A DNA stretch of 64,000 nt from Acidibrevibacterium fodinaquatile (GTDB lineage Bacteria; Pseudomonadota; Alphaproteobacteria; Acetobacterales; Acetobacteraceae), in NCBI RefSeq assembly GCF_003352165.1, contig NZ_CP029176.1, positions 372,001 through 436,000 on the forward strand, given 5' to 3'. This document shows positions 1-6,999 of the stretch, piece by piece. A program made the position numbers and the translations under genes. Under the pieces are notes generated by a model. It did not search any database, was not told where the DNA came from, and saw only the letters and a program-made list of their open reading frames with translations. Each line of letters starts with the position of its first letter. Within the stretch, counting starts at the first letter, position 1.

Positions 1-398
1 AGCTTCCTGCGGCCCCCACGGCCACAGAGGCGTTCGCAGCTCTGCGCGCCCTTCCTGCGTCCGGGCCAGCACGAGCGACGATTGATTGGATCAACAATCA
101 GATTCACGCAGTTGGGCGCTTGGCCTTTACCCGCGAGGAAATCGAAGCGGTGATCGCGCGAAACGTAGCGTTGCGCAGGCAGCATGGTGGCGGCGGGTCG
201 CATCTCTTCAACGCAATGACGGTTCAACAGGCCAAAAATCGCGAGTTCGAGGGCGTCGTCGTCATCTGGCCGTATCAGGTGGGGGGCGATGTCGAGCACA
301 AGCGCCGGCTGCTTTACAACGCGGTCACGCGAGCGAAGCGGTGGTGCAACATCATCGTTCAAAGCCAGAATATTCTCGGGTCGGCGCCGTTTGCTTAA
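1..398 (+). CDS. SF1 (UvrD/Rep-like) helicase, C-terminal fragment cut by window edge
   Basis: The reading frame (codons from base 3) is open from the left edge and stops at TAA 396-398, leaving about 131 residues. The last 60 residues carry the pattern of the second RecA domain of UvrD-type helicases: an 'AKNREFEGVVV' stretch like motif V and 'LLYNAVTRAKRW' like motif VI, whose arginine contacts ATP. The ATP-binding half is outside the window. It ends 10 bases before the HNH gene start, with the ribosome site of that gene overlapping its stop, so the two are probably co-transcribed. A helicase plus nuclease next to an integrase suggests a defence or DNA-processing module; the function is inferred. 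Confidence 0.6.
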   Translation, partial: LPAAPTATEAFAALRALPASGPARATIDWINNQIHAVGRLAFTREEIEAVIARNVALRRQHGGGGSHLFNAMTVQQAKNREFEGVVVIWPYQVGGDVEHKRRLLYNAVTRAKRWCNIIVQSQNILGSAPFA

Positions 399-408
399 GG
401 AGGAACGA

Positions 409-1605
409 GTGCCGATCTGCGCCATTTGCGGCCAGGACATAGCGCCCGCCGATGACTCCGAGGAGCACATTCTGCCCGGCGCGATCGGCGGGCGCCGAAC
501 CGTGGGCGGATTCCTGCACGACGGCTGCAATCACCGCTCGGGCCATACCTGGGACGCGGCGCTTGAAAAGCAGCTGCGACCGCTGGCTCTGCATTTCGGC
601 GTGAAGCGCCAACGTGGGCGGACCTTACGCATGGCGGTCACCACGACCGCTGGTGAGAACCTCCTGCTAAACGCCGGCGGCCAGCTGGAAATGGCCCGGC
701 CGGAGATCAAGCGCACGCCGATCCCGGATGGCGAGACCATCGCGGTCAAGGCCGGGTCGATTGCCCAGGCGCGCGACGTGCTGGAAGGGGTGAAGCGCAA
801 ATATCCGAAGGTGGACGTGGAGGCGGCCTTGGCCGGCGCCGAAATCCAACGGTCCTACGCGAAGGGCGTCGTGCGCATTGACTTGAACTTCGGGGGCCCA
901 TTGTCGGGCCGGTCCCTCGTCAAGAGCGCCTTGGCGCTGGCACACGTGACTGGCCTCCCGATAGTCCAATGCCGCGACGCGTTGGCCTACCTGCGCGATG
1001 CCGACGCAGAGCCCTGCTTCGGCTACTACTACGTCGATGACCCCGTCGACGGCCGGCCGCCGGCGATGCCGCTGCACTGTGTCGCCATCGATGCCAATCC
1101 TGAGACAGGATTGATCTTGGGCTACGTGGAATACTTCGGCATCCACCGGGCCGTGGTCTGCCTCGGCCGTGACTATGTCGGCGACCGCCTGAAGGCGGTC
1201 TATGCCCTCGATCCGCGCACCGGCGAGACCGTGGAAGTCGCGGTGCGCCTCGATTTCGACGTCGCCGATGTGCGGGCGATCTACGATTATGAGCGCGACG
1301 ATGCCGAAAAGCGGCAACAGGCCTTCGGCGCCGTGTTCGGACCAGTCTTGGGCTCGCATCAGGCCGCTGAACGTGACCGGGTGGTCCGCGACAGCCTGAA
1401 CTTCGCCTGGGCCAACTGCGGCGGCGTGCCGGATCAGCCACTGACCGCTGAGCATCTAGCAAAGCTGATGGAGCTGTTCGCCGACCGTGCCACGCCGTGG
1501 TGGAAGCACGTCACGGGCCTGAGCGATGCGGCGGCGCGCCAACTCGCCTTGGCCTATATCAGCCAGGTGCTGGCCGTAACGCAATCGACGCCGGTTAAGC
1601 CTTGA
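409..1605 (+). CDS. HNH endonuclease domain protein
   Basis: 398 residues from a GTG at 409. I chose this start because a strong AAGGAGG lies just upstream and a longer frame would overlap the helicase. Residues 3-50 form an HNH/zinc module: 'CAIC' at the N-terminus, then 'EEHILPGAIGG', then 'CNHRSGHTWD' with the final H/N residues. This is the usual order of metal-binding cysteines and catalytic histidine in the HNH_5-like group. The remaining 340 residues match nothing I recognise and may recognise a substrate or partner. The helicase lies directly upstream, so a nuclease-helicase pair is plausible. The next gene converges on it. Confidence 0.65.
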   Translation: MPICAICGQDIAPADDSEEHILPGAIGGRRTVGGFLHDGCNHRSGHTWDAALEKQLRPLALHFGVKRQRGRTLRMAVTTTAGENLLLNAGGQLEMARPEIKRTPIPDGETIAVKAGSIAQARDVLEGVKRKYPKVDVEAALAGAEIQRSYAKGVVRIDLNFGGPLSGRSLVKSALALAHVTGLPIVQCRDALAYLRDADAEPCFGYYYVDDPVDGRPPAMPLHCVAIDANPETGLILGYVEYFGIHRAVVCLGRDYVGDRLKAVYALDPRTGETVEVAVRLDFDVADVRAIYDYERDDAEKRQQAFGAVFGPVLGSHQAAERDRVVRDSLNFAWANCGGVPDQPLTAEHLAKLMELFADRATPWWKHVTGLSDAAARQLALAYISQVLAVTQSTPVKP

Positions 1606-1661
1606 GGGCGAAGGCTCCGGGCTTGACCGGTCTGGTAGACCTGATGCCCGGGCTTCCGCGC

Positions 1662-2951
1662 TTACCTGCGACGGCGGCGGCGCCAGGGACGATCAGAATC
1701 CTCTGTCAGATTCTCCTGCCAATCGTGAATTGACTGGTCCATCTGGCCCATCAAATCTGGCCTGGCGTCCATATCGGCCACAAGGGCAACGCTAACGAAC
1801 CCCGGCTCGTTCTCGACAGCCGGTAGCCGCCAGACCTCGTATCGCGTCACTCCGTTCTTGGTTCCGGCTGGTGGCGTTGGATTGGGTCCCCATGACATGG
1901 CGAGCTTCGGGTCGCGGGTGCGCAATTCATCGAAATCGATCGTCCAACGATGATCCGAGACGGCCCCAAACGCCGGCACGATGCCAGGGATCAGGTAATC
2001 ACGAACGATGTTGTCAAGGTCATGCAGGACCGAGGCGGGGGTCTTCGGATTTGGCCGAACAACGACCTCAAGTGCTACGGCGACCACCAACGGATTGATG
2101 ATCCAGTCCCAACGCTTCTTGAACGCAGCGATCTCATCAGCCACTTTCTGCCTGAACGCGGACGAACCACCCGTCGCGATCGGCAGCTCGCCAACCTGCA
2201 GCCGGAGCTTCGATTCCCCGATCAAGCTGGCCCACGTAGTCTTGTCGACGCCGGTTGGAATGCCTTTTGGCAACCCGTACATCCAACTCAACACGGGGAT
2301 GTTTACGCCGCTCCGACCTAATAGCCCACGCTGCGCGCTCCATCGGGCCATCTTGCGATAGGCCTCGTACAGCTCGTCGCCGAGAGCTTTGCGAGAAGGT
2401 GCCTCATCGCGAATGAGGTCGCGGAAGGTGTCGATCCACTCGCTTTCGCGATCCTCCTCATAGTAAGCATCCATAGTCTCCGCAGCATGGATGGCCTTGG
2501 TAGCCAGCTCTAGGTCGTCGAGCATCGCGGCGAAAGGCCTTGCTTCGATACCGATATTGGGCCGGTCTTCGCCGTGTCGGCACATGACCGAGAGCGCCTG
2601 AATTTGGCTATCATCGAAATAAAGCAGGCTCTTCTTCGGCCAATCGATGCCGTCGATCCTCTTGCCGAGGAGATCCAGAAGGTTCTTGGCGATCGTATGA
2701 GCGTGGGGCGGCGACTTGTTCGATGTCGCGAGCTCTAGCTTCAAAGCAATACCGCTCCGAAAGGTGCCACGCTTTGCCTCGCTGAGTTGTTCGGCTACCG
2801 CGGACTGAAAAGCAGCTCGGTCGGCGGGCGACATCTTTTTCGACTGGGGTTCGATATCGTCGATACTGATGTGGATGCGCCGCCGCCGCCGCTGCTCATA
2901 GCGGGCGGATGCGCCGGCGTCGGTCGCCATGAAGCTCTTGAAATCGGTCAC
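1662..2951 (-). CDS. protein with two RusA-like (Holliday junction resolvase-like) segments
   Basis: 429 residues, not matching any protein I know end to end. Two parts resemble the RusA resolvase core. Segment 1 (about residues 63-140) has K89 in the lysine position of RusA and 'YFDDSQIQAL' (D113, D114) like the second acidic pair of RusA, but the first acidic pair is replaced by H83 and H85. Segment 2 (about 285-330) has 'HDLDN' (D311, D313) like the missing first acidic pair, followed by R317 where RusA has lysine, and no DD pair. The two halves could complete one active site. It lies between an HNH gene and an integrase on the island. Assignment is by motif only. Confidence 0.45.
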   Translation of the reverse strand: MTDFKSFMATDAGASARYEQRRRRRIHISIDDIEPQSKKMSPADRAAFQSAVAEQLSEAKRGTFRSGIALKLELATSNKSPPHAHTIAKNLLDLLGKRIDGIDWPKKSLLYFDDSQIQALSVMCRHGEDRPNIGIEARPFAAMLDDLELATKAIHAAETMDAYYEEDRESEWIDTFRDLIRDEAPSRKALGDELYEAYRKMARWSAQRGLLGRSGVNIPVLSWMYGLPKGIPTGVDKTTWASLIGESKLRLQVGELPIATGGSSAFRQKVADEIAAFKKRWDWIINPLVVAVALEVVVRPNPKTPASVLHDLDNIVRDYLIPGIVPAFGAVSDHRWTIDFDELRTRDPKLAMSWGPNPTPPAGTKNGVTRYEVWRLPAVENEPGFVSVALVADMDARPDLMGQMDQSIHDWQENLTEDSDRPWRRRRRR

Positions 2952-3035
2952 CGGCGTCCTTCCGGTCGGAAAGACTGAGACATGTGACGATCTACGCGGT
3001 TCGCTTGTCCGGCATCAAGTGCGGGGTAGTCGACG

Positions 3036-4391
3036 CTATGCAGCAAGACGCTCCTCGCCGGCACCGTCGCTCTCCGTTCCCTCCGCCTTGCAAAGGAAGC
3101 GCGCAAGAGCAGCTTTACGGGAGTCGCGATCCAGGGCGTATGCGGTTTGCTTAAATTCCTTCCCGTTCATGAGGCCATCTATGTACCCGGCGATTGTATC
3201 CGCCGCCATGATCAGGGCGGTGTCGAGCGCATGGATGTATTTGCTGGTAACAGAGCCCTTTGAGTGACCGACCAAGGCGGCAATCGTCACCTCGGTGAAG
3301 CCGAGGTCGTTGGCGATGCTCGCGAAGCTGTGGCGGAGGACGTGTGGCGTCACATCGGAAAGCGGAGAGTCCTTGAAGAGTTGCTCCCAGTGGTTGGGGA
3401 AGCTCCCGAACGCGTTGTCCTCGCCACGGCCGGGGAAGACATATGTGCCCGCCTCGTCGGTGCGTCGTTGCTCCAGATACTCGACAACCGGCAACCCGAT
3501 CGGGCGGATGGATTCGCCTTCCTTGCTATCTTCGAGCCGCAGACAGCTCGCTTCGGTGTCCGCCTCGGTCCACTTCAGGCTGATCATTTCGCTGCGACGG
3601 CAGCCAGTCAGGGCGATTTGGCGAATGATATCCACCGTCATCGCGTACCTCTCCTCCTCGGCGGCTTTGCGCAGCATCTCGCCTAGCGTTCGATACTCCG
3701 CTTCGGACAGTCGTCGCTTTCGCACGTTGTCCTTTGGCTTGCGGAGACCGTGGGCCGGATTGGACGTGATGATCCCGGCCTCTACCGCATAGGTTAGAAT
3801 GCCGCCGAGGAGTCCGACCGTTCGCGTGGCCGTTCCGGCCCCACCGCGGACAATGGCCTTGCCGCGCAGCTTCTTCGTTTTAACCGAAACTCGGGTCTTG
3901 CCGGCCATGATGTCCTTCAAGACCTTGTTGATGTCGGCCTTGGTCAGATCCTTCACGCGGCGCGTCCCCAGGAGCGGAATGATGTGCCGCTCGATGCGCC
4001 CGGTGTCCGTGACAATTGTCGTCGGCTTTTTAGGGCGCCCGCCTTTCCCGAGGATAAGACCTGCGTTGAGGTCATTGAGATAGAGGGTGCAAAGCTCTTT
4101 GACCGTGATGGCGTTATGATCAAGCTGGCGTTCTTCAGCGGGATTGTCCCCCTGGGCAACGCGACCCAATTGCACCTTCGCCTCCTGCCTCGCCGCTTCG
4201 GCGGTCCAGACGCCATGCAAGCCGATCGTGTAGCGGCGCGAGCGGCCCAATGCCCGGTATTGAAGGACGTAGCTACGCTTGCCAGAAGCAAAGACGCGCA
4301 GGCCGAAACCTGGTAGCTCGTCATCCCAGATGACGTAGTCTTTCTCGCGGGGCTCGGCAGCGTCGACGAGCCGCTTCGTGAGCTTAGCCAT
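3036..4391 (-). CDS. int: tyrosine site-specific integrase (P4-type)
   Basis: 451 residues from ATG 4391 ('MAKLTKRLVD', typical of this family); a longer frame adds only six residues. The N-terminal DUF4102 arm-binding region (about 1-90, 'DELPGFGLRVFASGKRSYVLQY') is followed by a core-binding SAM-like domain and a catalytic domain. Catalytic residues are visible: Arg in 'ALTGCRRSEMISLKW', 'HVLRHSFAS' (H-x-x-R), a later His in 'LVGHS' and the nucleophile Tyr in 'SKYIHA'. It would recombine the island with the tRNA-Arg 3' end, whose copy lies 180 bases upstream at 4572-4616. It appears intact. Confidence 0.93.
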   Translation of the reverse strand: MAKLTKRLVDAAEPREKDYVIWDDELPGFGLRVFASGKRSYVLQYRALGRSRRYTIGLHGVWTAEAARQEAKVQLGRVAQGDNPAEERQLDHNAITVKELCTLYLNDLNAGLILGKGGRPKKPTTIVTDTGRIERHIIPLLGTRRVKDLTKADINKVLKDIMAGKTRVSVKTKKLRGKAIVRGGAGTATRTVGLLGGILTYAVEAGIITSNPAHGLRKPKDNVRKRRLSEAEYRTLGEMLRKAAEEERYAMTVDIIRQIALTGCRRSEMISLKWTEADTEASCLRLEDSKEGESIRPIGLPVVEYLEQRRTDEAGTYVFPGRGEDNAFGSFPNHWEQLFKDSPLSDVTPHVLRHSFASIANDLGFTEVTIAALVGHSKGSVTSKYIHALDTALIMAADTIAGYIDGLMNGKEFKQTAYALDRDSRKAALARFLCKAEGTESDGAGEERLAA

Positions 4392-4571
4392 GGGAATTCT
4401 CCCGTCCAAACCCCCATTCTCGCGTAAGCACCACGTAAGCAGCTGGACGCAAGTCGGAGCGTCTCCGAGAGTACGCCGGGCGATTCAAAATTTCAATTTG
4501 TTTAGTGATTACAGTAACATAGCGCATCGGAGCGAAACCCATCGTAAAGCGTCGAAGGGCAGGTTAAATTG

Positions 4572-4616
4572 CTCCGAAGGCAGAGGTCACAGGTTCGAAT
4601 CCTGTCGGGTGCGCCA
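4572..4616 (+). other. attachment site: 3' fragment of tRNA-Arg(CCG)
   Basis: These 45 bases equal the 3' part of a tRNA: anticodon loop CTCCGAA (anticodon CCG), 3' anticodon strand GGCAG, a T arm with TTCGAAT loop, acceptor strand CGGGTGC, discriminator G and CCA. The bases before 4572 do not pair with GGCAG and no 5' half exists, so this is not a working tRNA. Together with the integrase 180 bases away it marks the island boundary; the island lies to the left, and the restored full tRNA-Arg should be at its other end outside the window. Confidence 0.8.
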
Positions 4617-4764
4617 TTTCAGAACAGAACTCTGAACACCGGCGACGCCCGGCTTTCCGCCCGAAGCGGCGACCAGGGTGCGTAGCAGTTCGGACTTCGA
4701 TCCCATGATGCGGATTTCCTTGTCCGCGACCTTGACGCGCTGGGCTAGGGCGCACAGGCGATCG
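4617..4764 (-). pseudogene. C-terminal remnant of a serine recombinase
   Basis: One minus-strand frame across this stretch reads without stops through 'LAQRVKVADKEIRIMG' and 'SKSELLRTLVAAS', the style of the extreme C-terminus of large serine recombinases of Proteobacteria. The frame runs on into the antisense of the tRNA-Arg fragment ('KWRTRQ'). It is cut at about 4764, where the GNAT gene ends. This looks like the scar of an older integrated element at the same tRNA. Called by recognition of about 50 residues only. Confidence 0.4.
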
Positions 4765-5271
4765 TCATGGCGATATCAGGTTCAACGCCGTTCTGATCGG
4801 CAGATAGAGGGTGCGTGGCCGCCGGTCCAAAGGCGTGAAACCGAAGGCGGCATAGAAGGCTGCCGCTTGGTCGTCGATCGCGTCGGCGAAGATGGCGTGG
4901 GCGCCGATCGGCGCTGTCGCCACGGTCTTGATGGCGTCGAACAGCAGGGCTTCCCCGAGCCCTTGTCCGGCATAATCGCTATGCCGCCCAAGCCAGCCGA
5001 TCAGCACGGCGGGAACGGTCGGGTAGCGCGGCAGCCTCGTTGCCAGCGGCTCGGGAACCTCGTTCAAGGGCACATTGCTGGACGACAGGGTATAGAAGCC
5101 GGCCACTCGATCCGTCGCGATCTCCCTGGCGACGAAACAGGTGGCGTATTTGCGCTTCACGTCCTGCGAGACGGTCTCGCGGAAGTAGCTGTCGACCCGG
5201 TCATTGCCGCAGGTGAAATCCGCCCGCTTGTGTGCCTTCGCCAGCGGCTCGATGGCGAAGCGGACGCTCAC
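4765..5271 (-). CDS. GNAT-family N-acetyltransferase, probable toxin of a type II TA pair
   Basis: 168 residues. The start 'MSVRFAIEPLAKAHKRADFTC' and the 'FTCGNDRVDSYF' block are typical of TacT/AtaT-like toxins, which acetylate the amino group of charged tRNAs using acetyl-CoA. The acetyl-CoA loop is 'DYAGQGLGEALLFDA' (Q/R-x-x-G-x-G/A type) and the C-terminal half has 'AAAFYAAFGF'. Its ATG overlaps the antitoxin stop by four bases (ATGA), so the two are translationally coupled. Activity is inferred from the family and gene order. Confidence 0.82.
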   Translation of the reverse strand: MSVRFAIEPLAKAHKRADFTCGNDRVDSYFRETVSQDVKRKYATCFVAREIATDRVAGFYTLSSSNVPLNEVPEPLATRLPRYPTVPAVLIGWLGRHSDYAGQGLGEALLFDAIKTVATAPIGAHAIFADAIDDQAAAFYAAFGFTPLDRRPRTLYLPIRTALNLISP

Positions 5272-5558
5272 CGGCGTTCGATCAGCTCGGCATGACGCTT
5301 CGCGGCACGGGCCAGCCGCTCGTTCGGTTGGGGCGGATTGATCAGCGCTTCGGCGAAGCGGATTTGGTCCTCGCGCGCAAGACGCATGATCTCGGCATCC
5401 TCGACGACGCGCCTTGCGTCCTCGCCGGCGGTAGCGATGAGGTAGCCGGTCAGGGTCAGGCCGCGCAGACGGGCGGCGCGCTGCATCTGGTCATAGACTT
5501 GGACCGGAATCCGCGCTTCCAACCGCGCGGTCTCAGCTTCGACTTGCGGCTTGGGCAT
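5268..5558 (-). CDS. DUF1778 ribbon-helix-helix antitoxin
   Basis: 96 residues from ATG 5558, chosen because AAGGAG lies 7 bases upstream; a longer in-frame extension has no ribosome site. Residues 9-50 ('ARLEARIPVQVYDQMQRAA', 'RGLTLTGYLIATA') fit the DUF1778 ribbon-helix-helix DNA-binding domain. The charged C-terminal tail ('INPPQPNERLARAAKRHAE') would wrap and neutralise the GNAT toxin. It lies upstream of the toxin and overlaps it. A perfect palindrome lies 25 bases upstream of the start, as expected for autorepression. Confidence 0.85.
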   Translation of the reverse strand: MPKPQVEAETARLEARIPVQVYDQMQRAARLRGLTLTGYLIATAGEDARRVVEDAEIMRLAREDQIRFAEALINPPQPNERLARAAKRHAELIERR

Positions 5559-5582
5559 AAGGATCTCCTTTGCCTTCATCAT

Positions 5583-5601
5583 ATACGGCAAAATGCCGTA
5601 T
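5583..5601. promoter_or_regulatory. palindromic operator of the GNAT-RHH toxin-antitoxin operon
   Basis: ATACGGCA - AAA - TGCCGTAT is a perfect 8-base inverted repeat with a 3-base spacer, 25 bases upstream of the antitoxin ATG. RHH antitoxins of this kind typically bind such repeats to repress their own promoter. Binding is inferred from position and symmetry. Confidence 0.65.
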
Positions 5602-5661
5602 TGTTCAAGATGCTTCATAGCCCCAGCCCGAGCTGCCGCTTGCGGCTGAACTCCCAGGCGA

Positions 5662-5775
5662 TGCTCTAGAGCGAGGGAGGTTTTGATTGAACCATCCTGT
5701 TCCATCAAAACCGGCCAACTTGCTCGCCAAAATAGGGGTGGAGCGTGATCGACTTAAACCGATCGCGCTCTAGCG
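5662..5775. repeat. compound palindromic intergenic element
   Basis: Three inverted repeats lie in a row: GCTCTAGAGC near 5664-5673; a 14-base stem with one mismatch (arms 5679-5692 and 5699-5712, loop CATCCT); and an 11-base stem with one mismatch (arms near 5741-5751 and 5761-5771). The last arm contains the stop codon of the hlyD-like gene. The nested architecture resembles REP/RIME-like mobile palindromic units of alphaproteobacteria. I see no second copy in this window, so mobility is not shown. Confidence 0.45.
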
Positions 5776-6882
5776 CACGCTCACCGTGGGCTCGACCGAG
5801 ATCCCGAGCGGGAGGGGCAGTTGCGGGTCAAGCCCGCTGTCGATATCGATTTTTACCGGCACCCGCTGGACGATCTTGACGAAATTGCCGGTGGCGTTTT
5901 CCGGCGGGAAGGCGGTGAATTTGCTGCCCGATCCCTTCTGGATGCTGTCGACATGGCCGGTGAGGGAAAGCGCGGGATAGGCATCGACCCGGATCATGAC
6001 CTTCTGCCCCGGGCGCATGCGATCGAGCTGGGTTTCCTTGAAATTGGCGGTGATCCAGACTTGCGGCGAGACGATCGCGAGAATCTGCTGGCCGGGCTGG
6101 ACGAAATTGCCAAGCTCGACATTGCGCTTGGTGATCCAGCCATCCTGCGGCGCGGTAACGTTGGTGAAGCCGAGATTGATCTCGGCCTGATCGAGCGCCG
6201 CCTGCGCCGCCTCCACCTGGGCATCGAGCTGCTTCACCTGGGTTTCCGCCGCCGCGATGTTCTGGGCGACGAGATTGGCCTCGGCGAGCTGCGCTTGCGC
6301 TTGCCGCACGGCGGCCTCGGCCTGGTCGTCGGCGGCGATGGCGGCGTCGAGCAGTTCGCGCGTGGTCGCCGCCGGCGGCAAGGCGCGCTGACGGCGGAGA
6401 TCGGATTGCGCCTTCACCGCCGCCGCTTGCGCCGAGGCCACCGCCGCCTGCGCCGAGGCCAGGCGCGCGGGATAGGTGGTTTTGGCGATGTCGAGGCTGA
6501 TGCGGGCATTGTCGCGCTGGGCGCGCGCGAGTTCGAGCTGGCCGCGCGCCTGGTCGCGGGCGGCGCGGAACGGGCGCGGATCGATCGCGACCAGAAGATC
6601 GCCGCGATGGACGAACTGATTGTCATCGACCGCGAGGGTGATCACGTTGCCCGAGACTTGCGGCGCGATGGTGATGGCGCGGCCGTCGGTATAGGCATCA
6701 TCGGTGCTCACCTCGTCGCGCGTGAGATACCAATAATAACCGGCGGCGGCGACGACGCCGAGCGCGATCAGCGCGAACAGCCCGCGTTTCCAGGGCAGCC
6801 GCCGCCGCGAAGGCGCGCGGAGCGGTGCGTTGCGCGTGATATCGGCCGGTGCCGGCTCCTCGGTATCCTGATAGTCCGCCAT
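5770..6882 (-). CDS. HlyD/EmrA-family membrane fusion protein
   Basis: 370 residues from ATG 6882, with AAGGAG 10 bases upstream. There is a short cytoplasmic N-terminus, one transmembrane helix (about 31-53, 'GLFALIALGVVAAAGYYWYL'), then the marker 'STDDAYTDGRAITIAPQVSG', a biotinyl-lipoyl half, an Ala/Gln-rich coiled-coil hairpin (about 115-230) and the second lipoyl half plus beta barrel ('VTAPQDGWITKRNVELGNFV'). Such proteins bridge an inner-membrane MFS or ABC pump to the outer-membrane channel for drug efflux. No EmrB-like MFS partner is adjacent. A TetR-type operator precedes it. Confidence 0.88.
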   Translation of the reverse strand: MADYQDTEEPAPADITRNAPLRAPSRRRLPWKRGLFALIALGVVAAAGYYWYLTRDEVSTDDAYTDGRAITIAPQVSGNVITLAVDDNQFVHRGDLLVAIDPRPFRAARDQARGQLELARAQRDNARISLDIAKTTYPARLASAQAAVASAQAAAVKAQSDLRRQRALPPAATTRELLDAAIAADDQAEAAVRQAQAQLAEANLVAQNIAAAETQVKQLDAQVEAAQAALDQAEINLGFTNVTAPQDGWITKRNVELGNFVQPGQQILAIVSPQVWITANFKETQLDRMRPGQKVMIRVDAYPALSLTGHVDSIQKGSGSKFTAFPPENATGNFVKIVQRVPVKIDIDSGLDPQLPLPLGISVEPTVSVR

Positions 6883-6933
6883 GCGTCAGCTCCTTGCGGC
6901 GCGGGATGAGAGCGGTCTCGCCACGCCAATAAA

Positions 6934-6948
6934 ACCGAACCGTTCGGT
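6934..6948. promoter_or_regulatory. TetR-type operator upstream of the hlyD-like gene
   Basis: ACCGAAC - C - GTTCGGT is a perfect 7-base inverted repeat 52 bases upstream of the ATG. Its sequence resembles ACCGTTCGGT-like operators of TetR/AcrR repressors that control efflux genes. No tetR gene lies next to it, so the regulator must be encoded elsewhere. Assignment by pattern. Confidence 0.5.
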
Positions 6949-6999
6949 CAGCAAGGCGCTCCATGCATCCGGCGCCCCGATTATCATCATTCTGTGATC

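Noticed and set aside
4572-4616. Complete tRNA-Arg gene
   Set aside because: Only the part from the anticodon loop onward is present; upstream bases do not form the anticodon stem, D arm or acceptor.
4564-4755. Minus-strand protein with 'PTGFEPVTSAFGAI'
   Set aside because: Also a translated antisense tRNA artefact, overlapping the att fragment.
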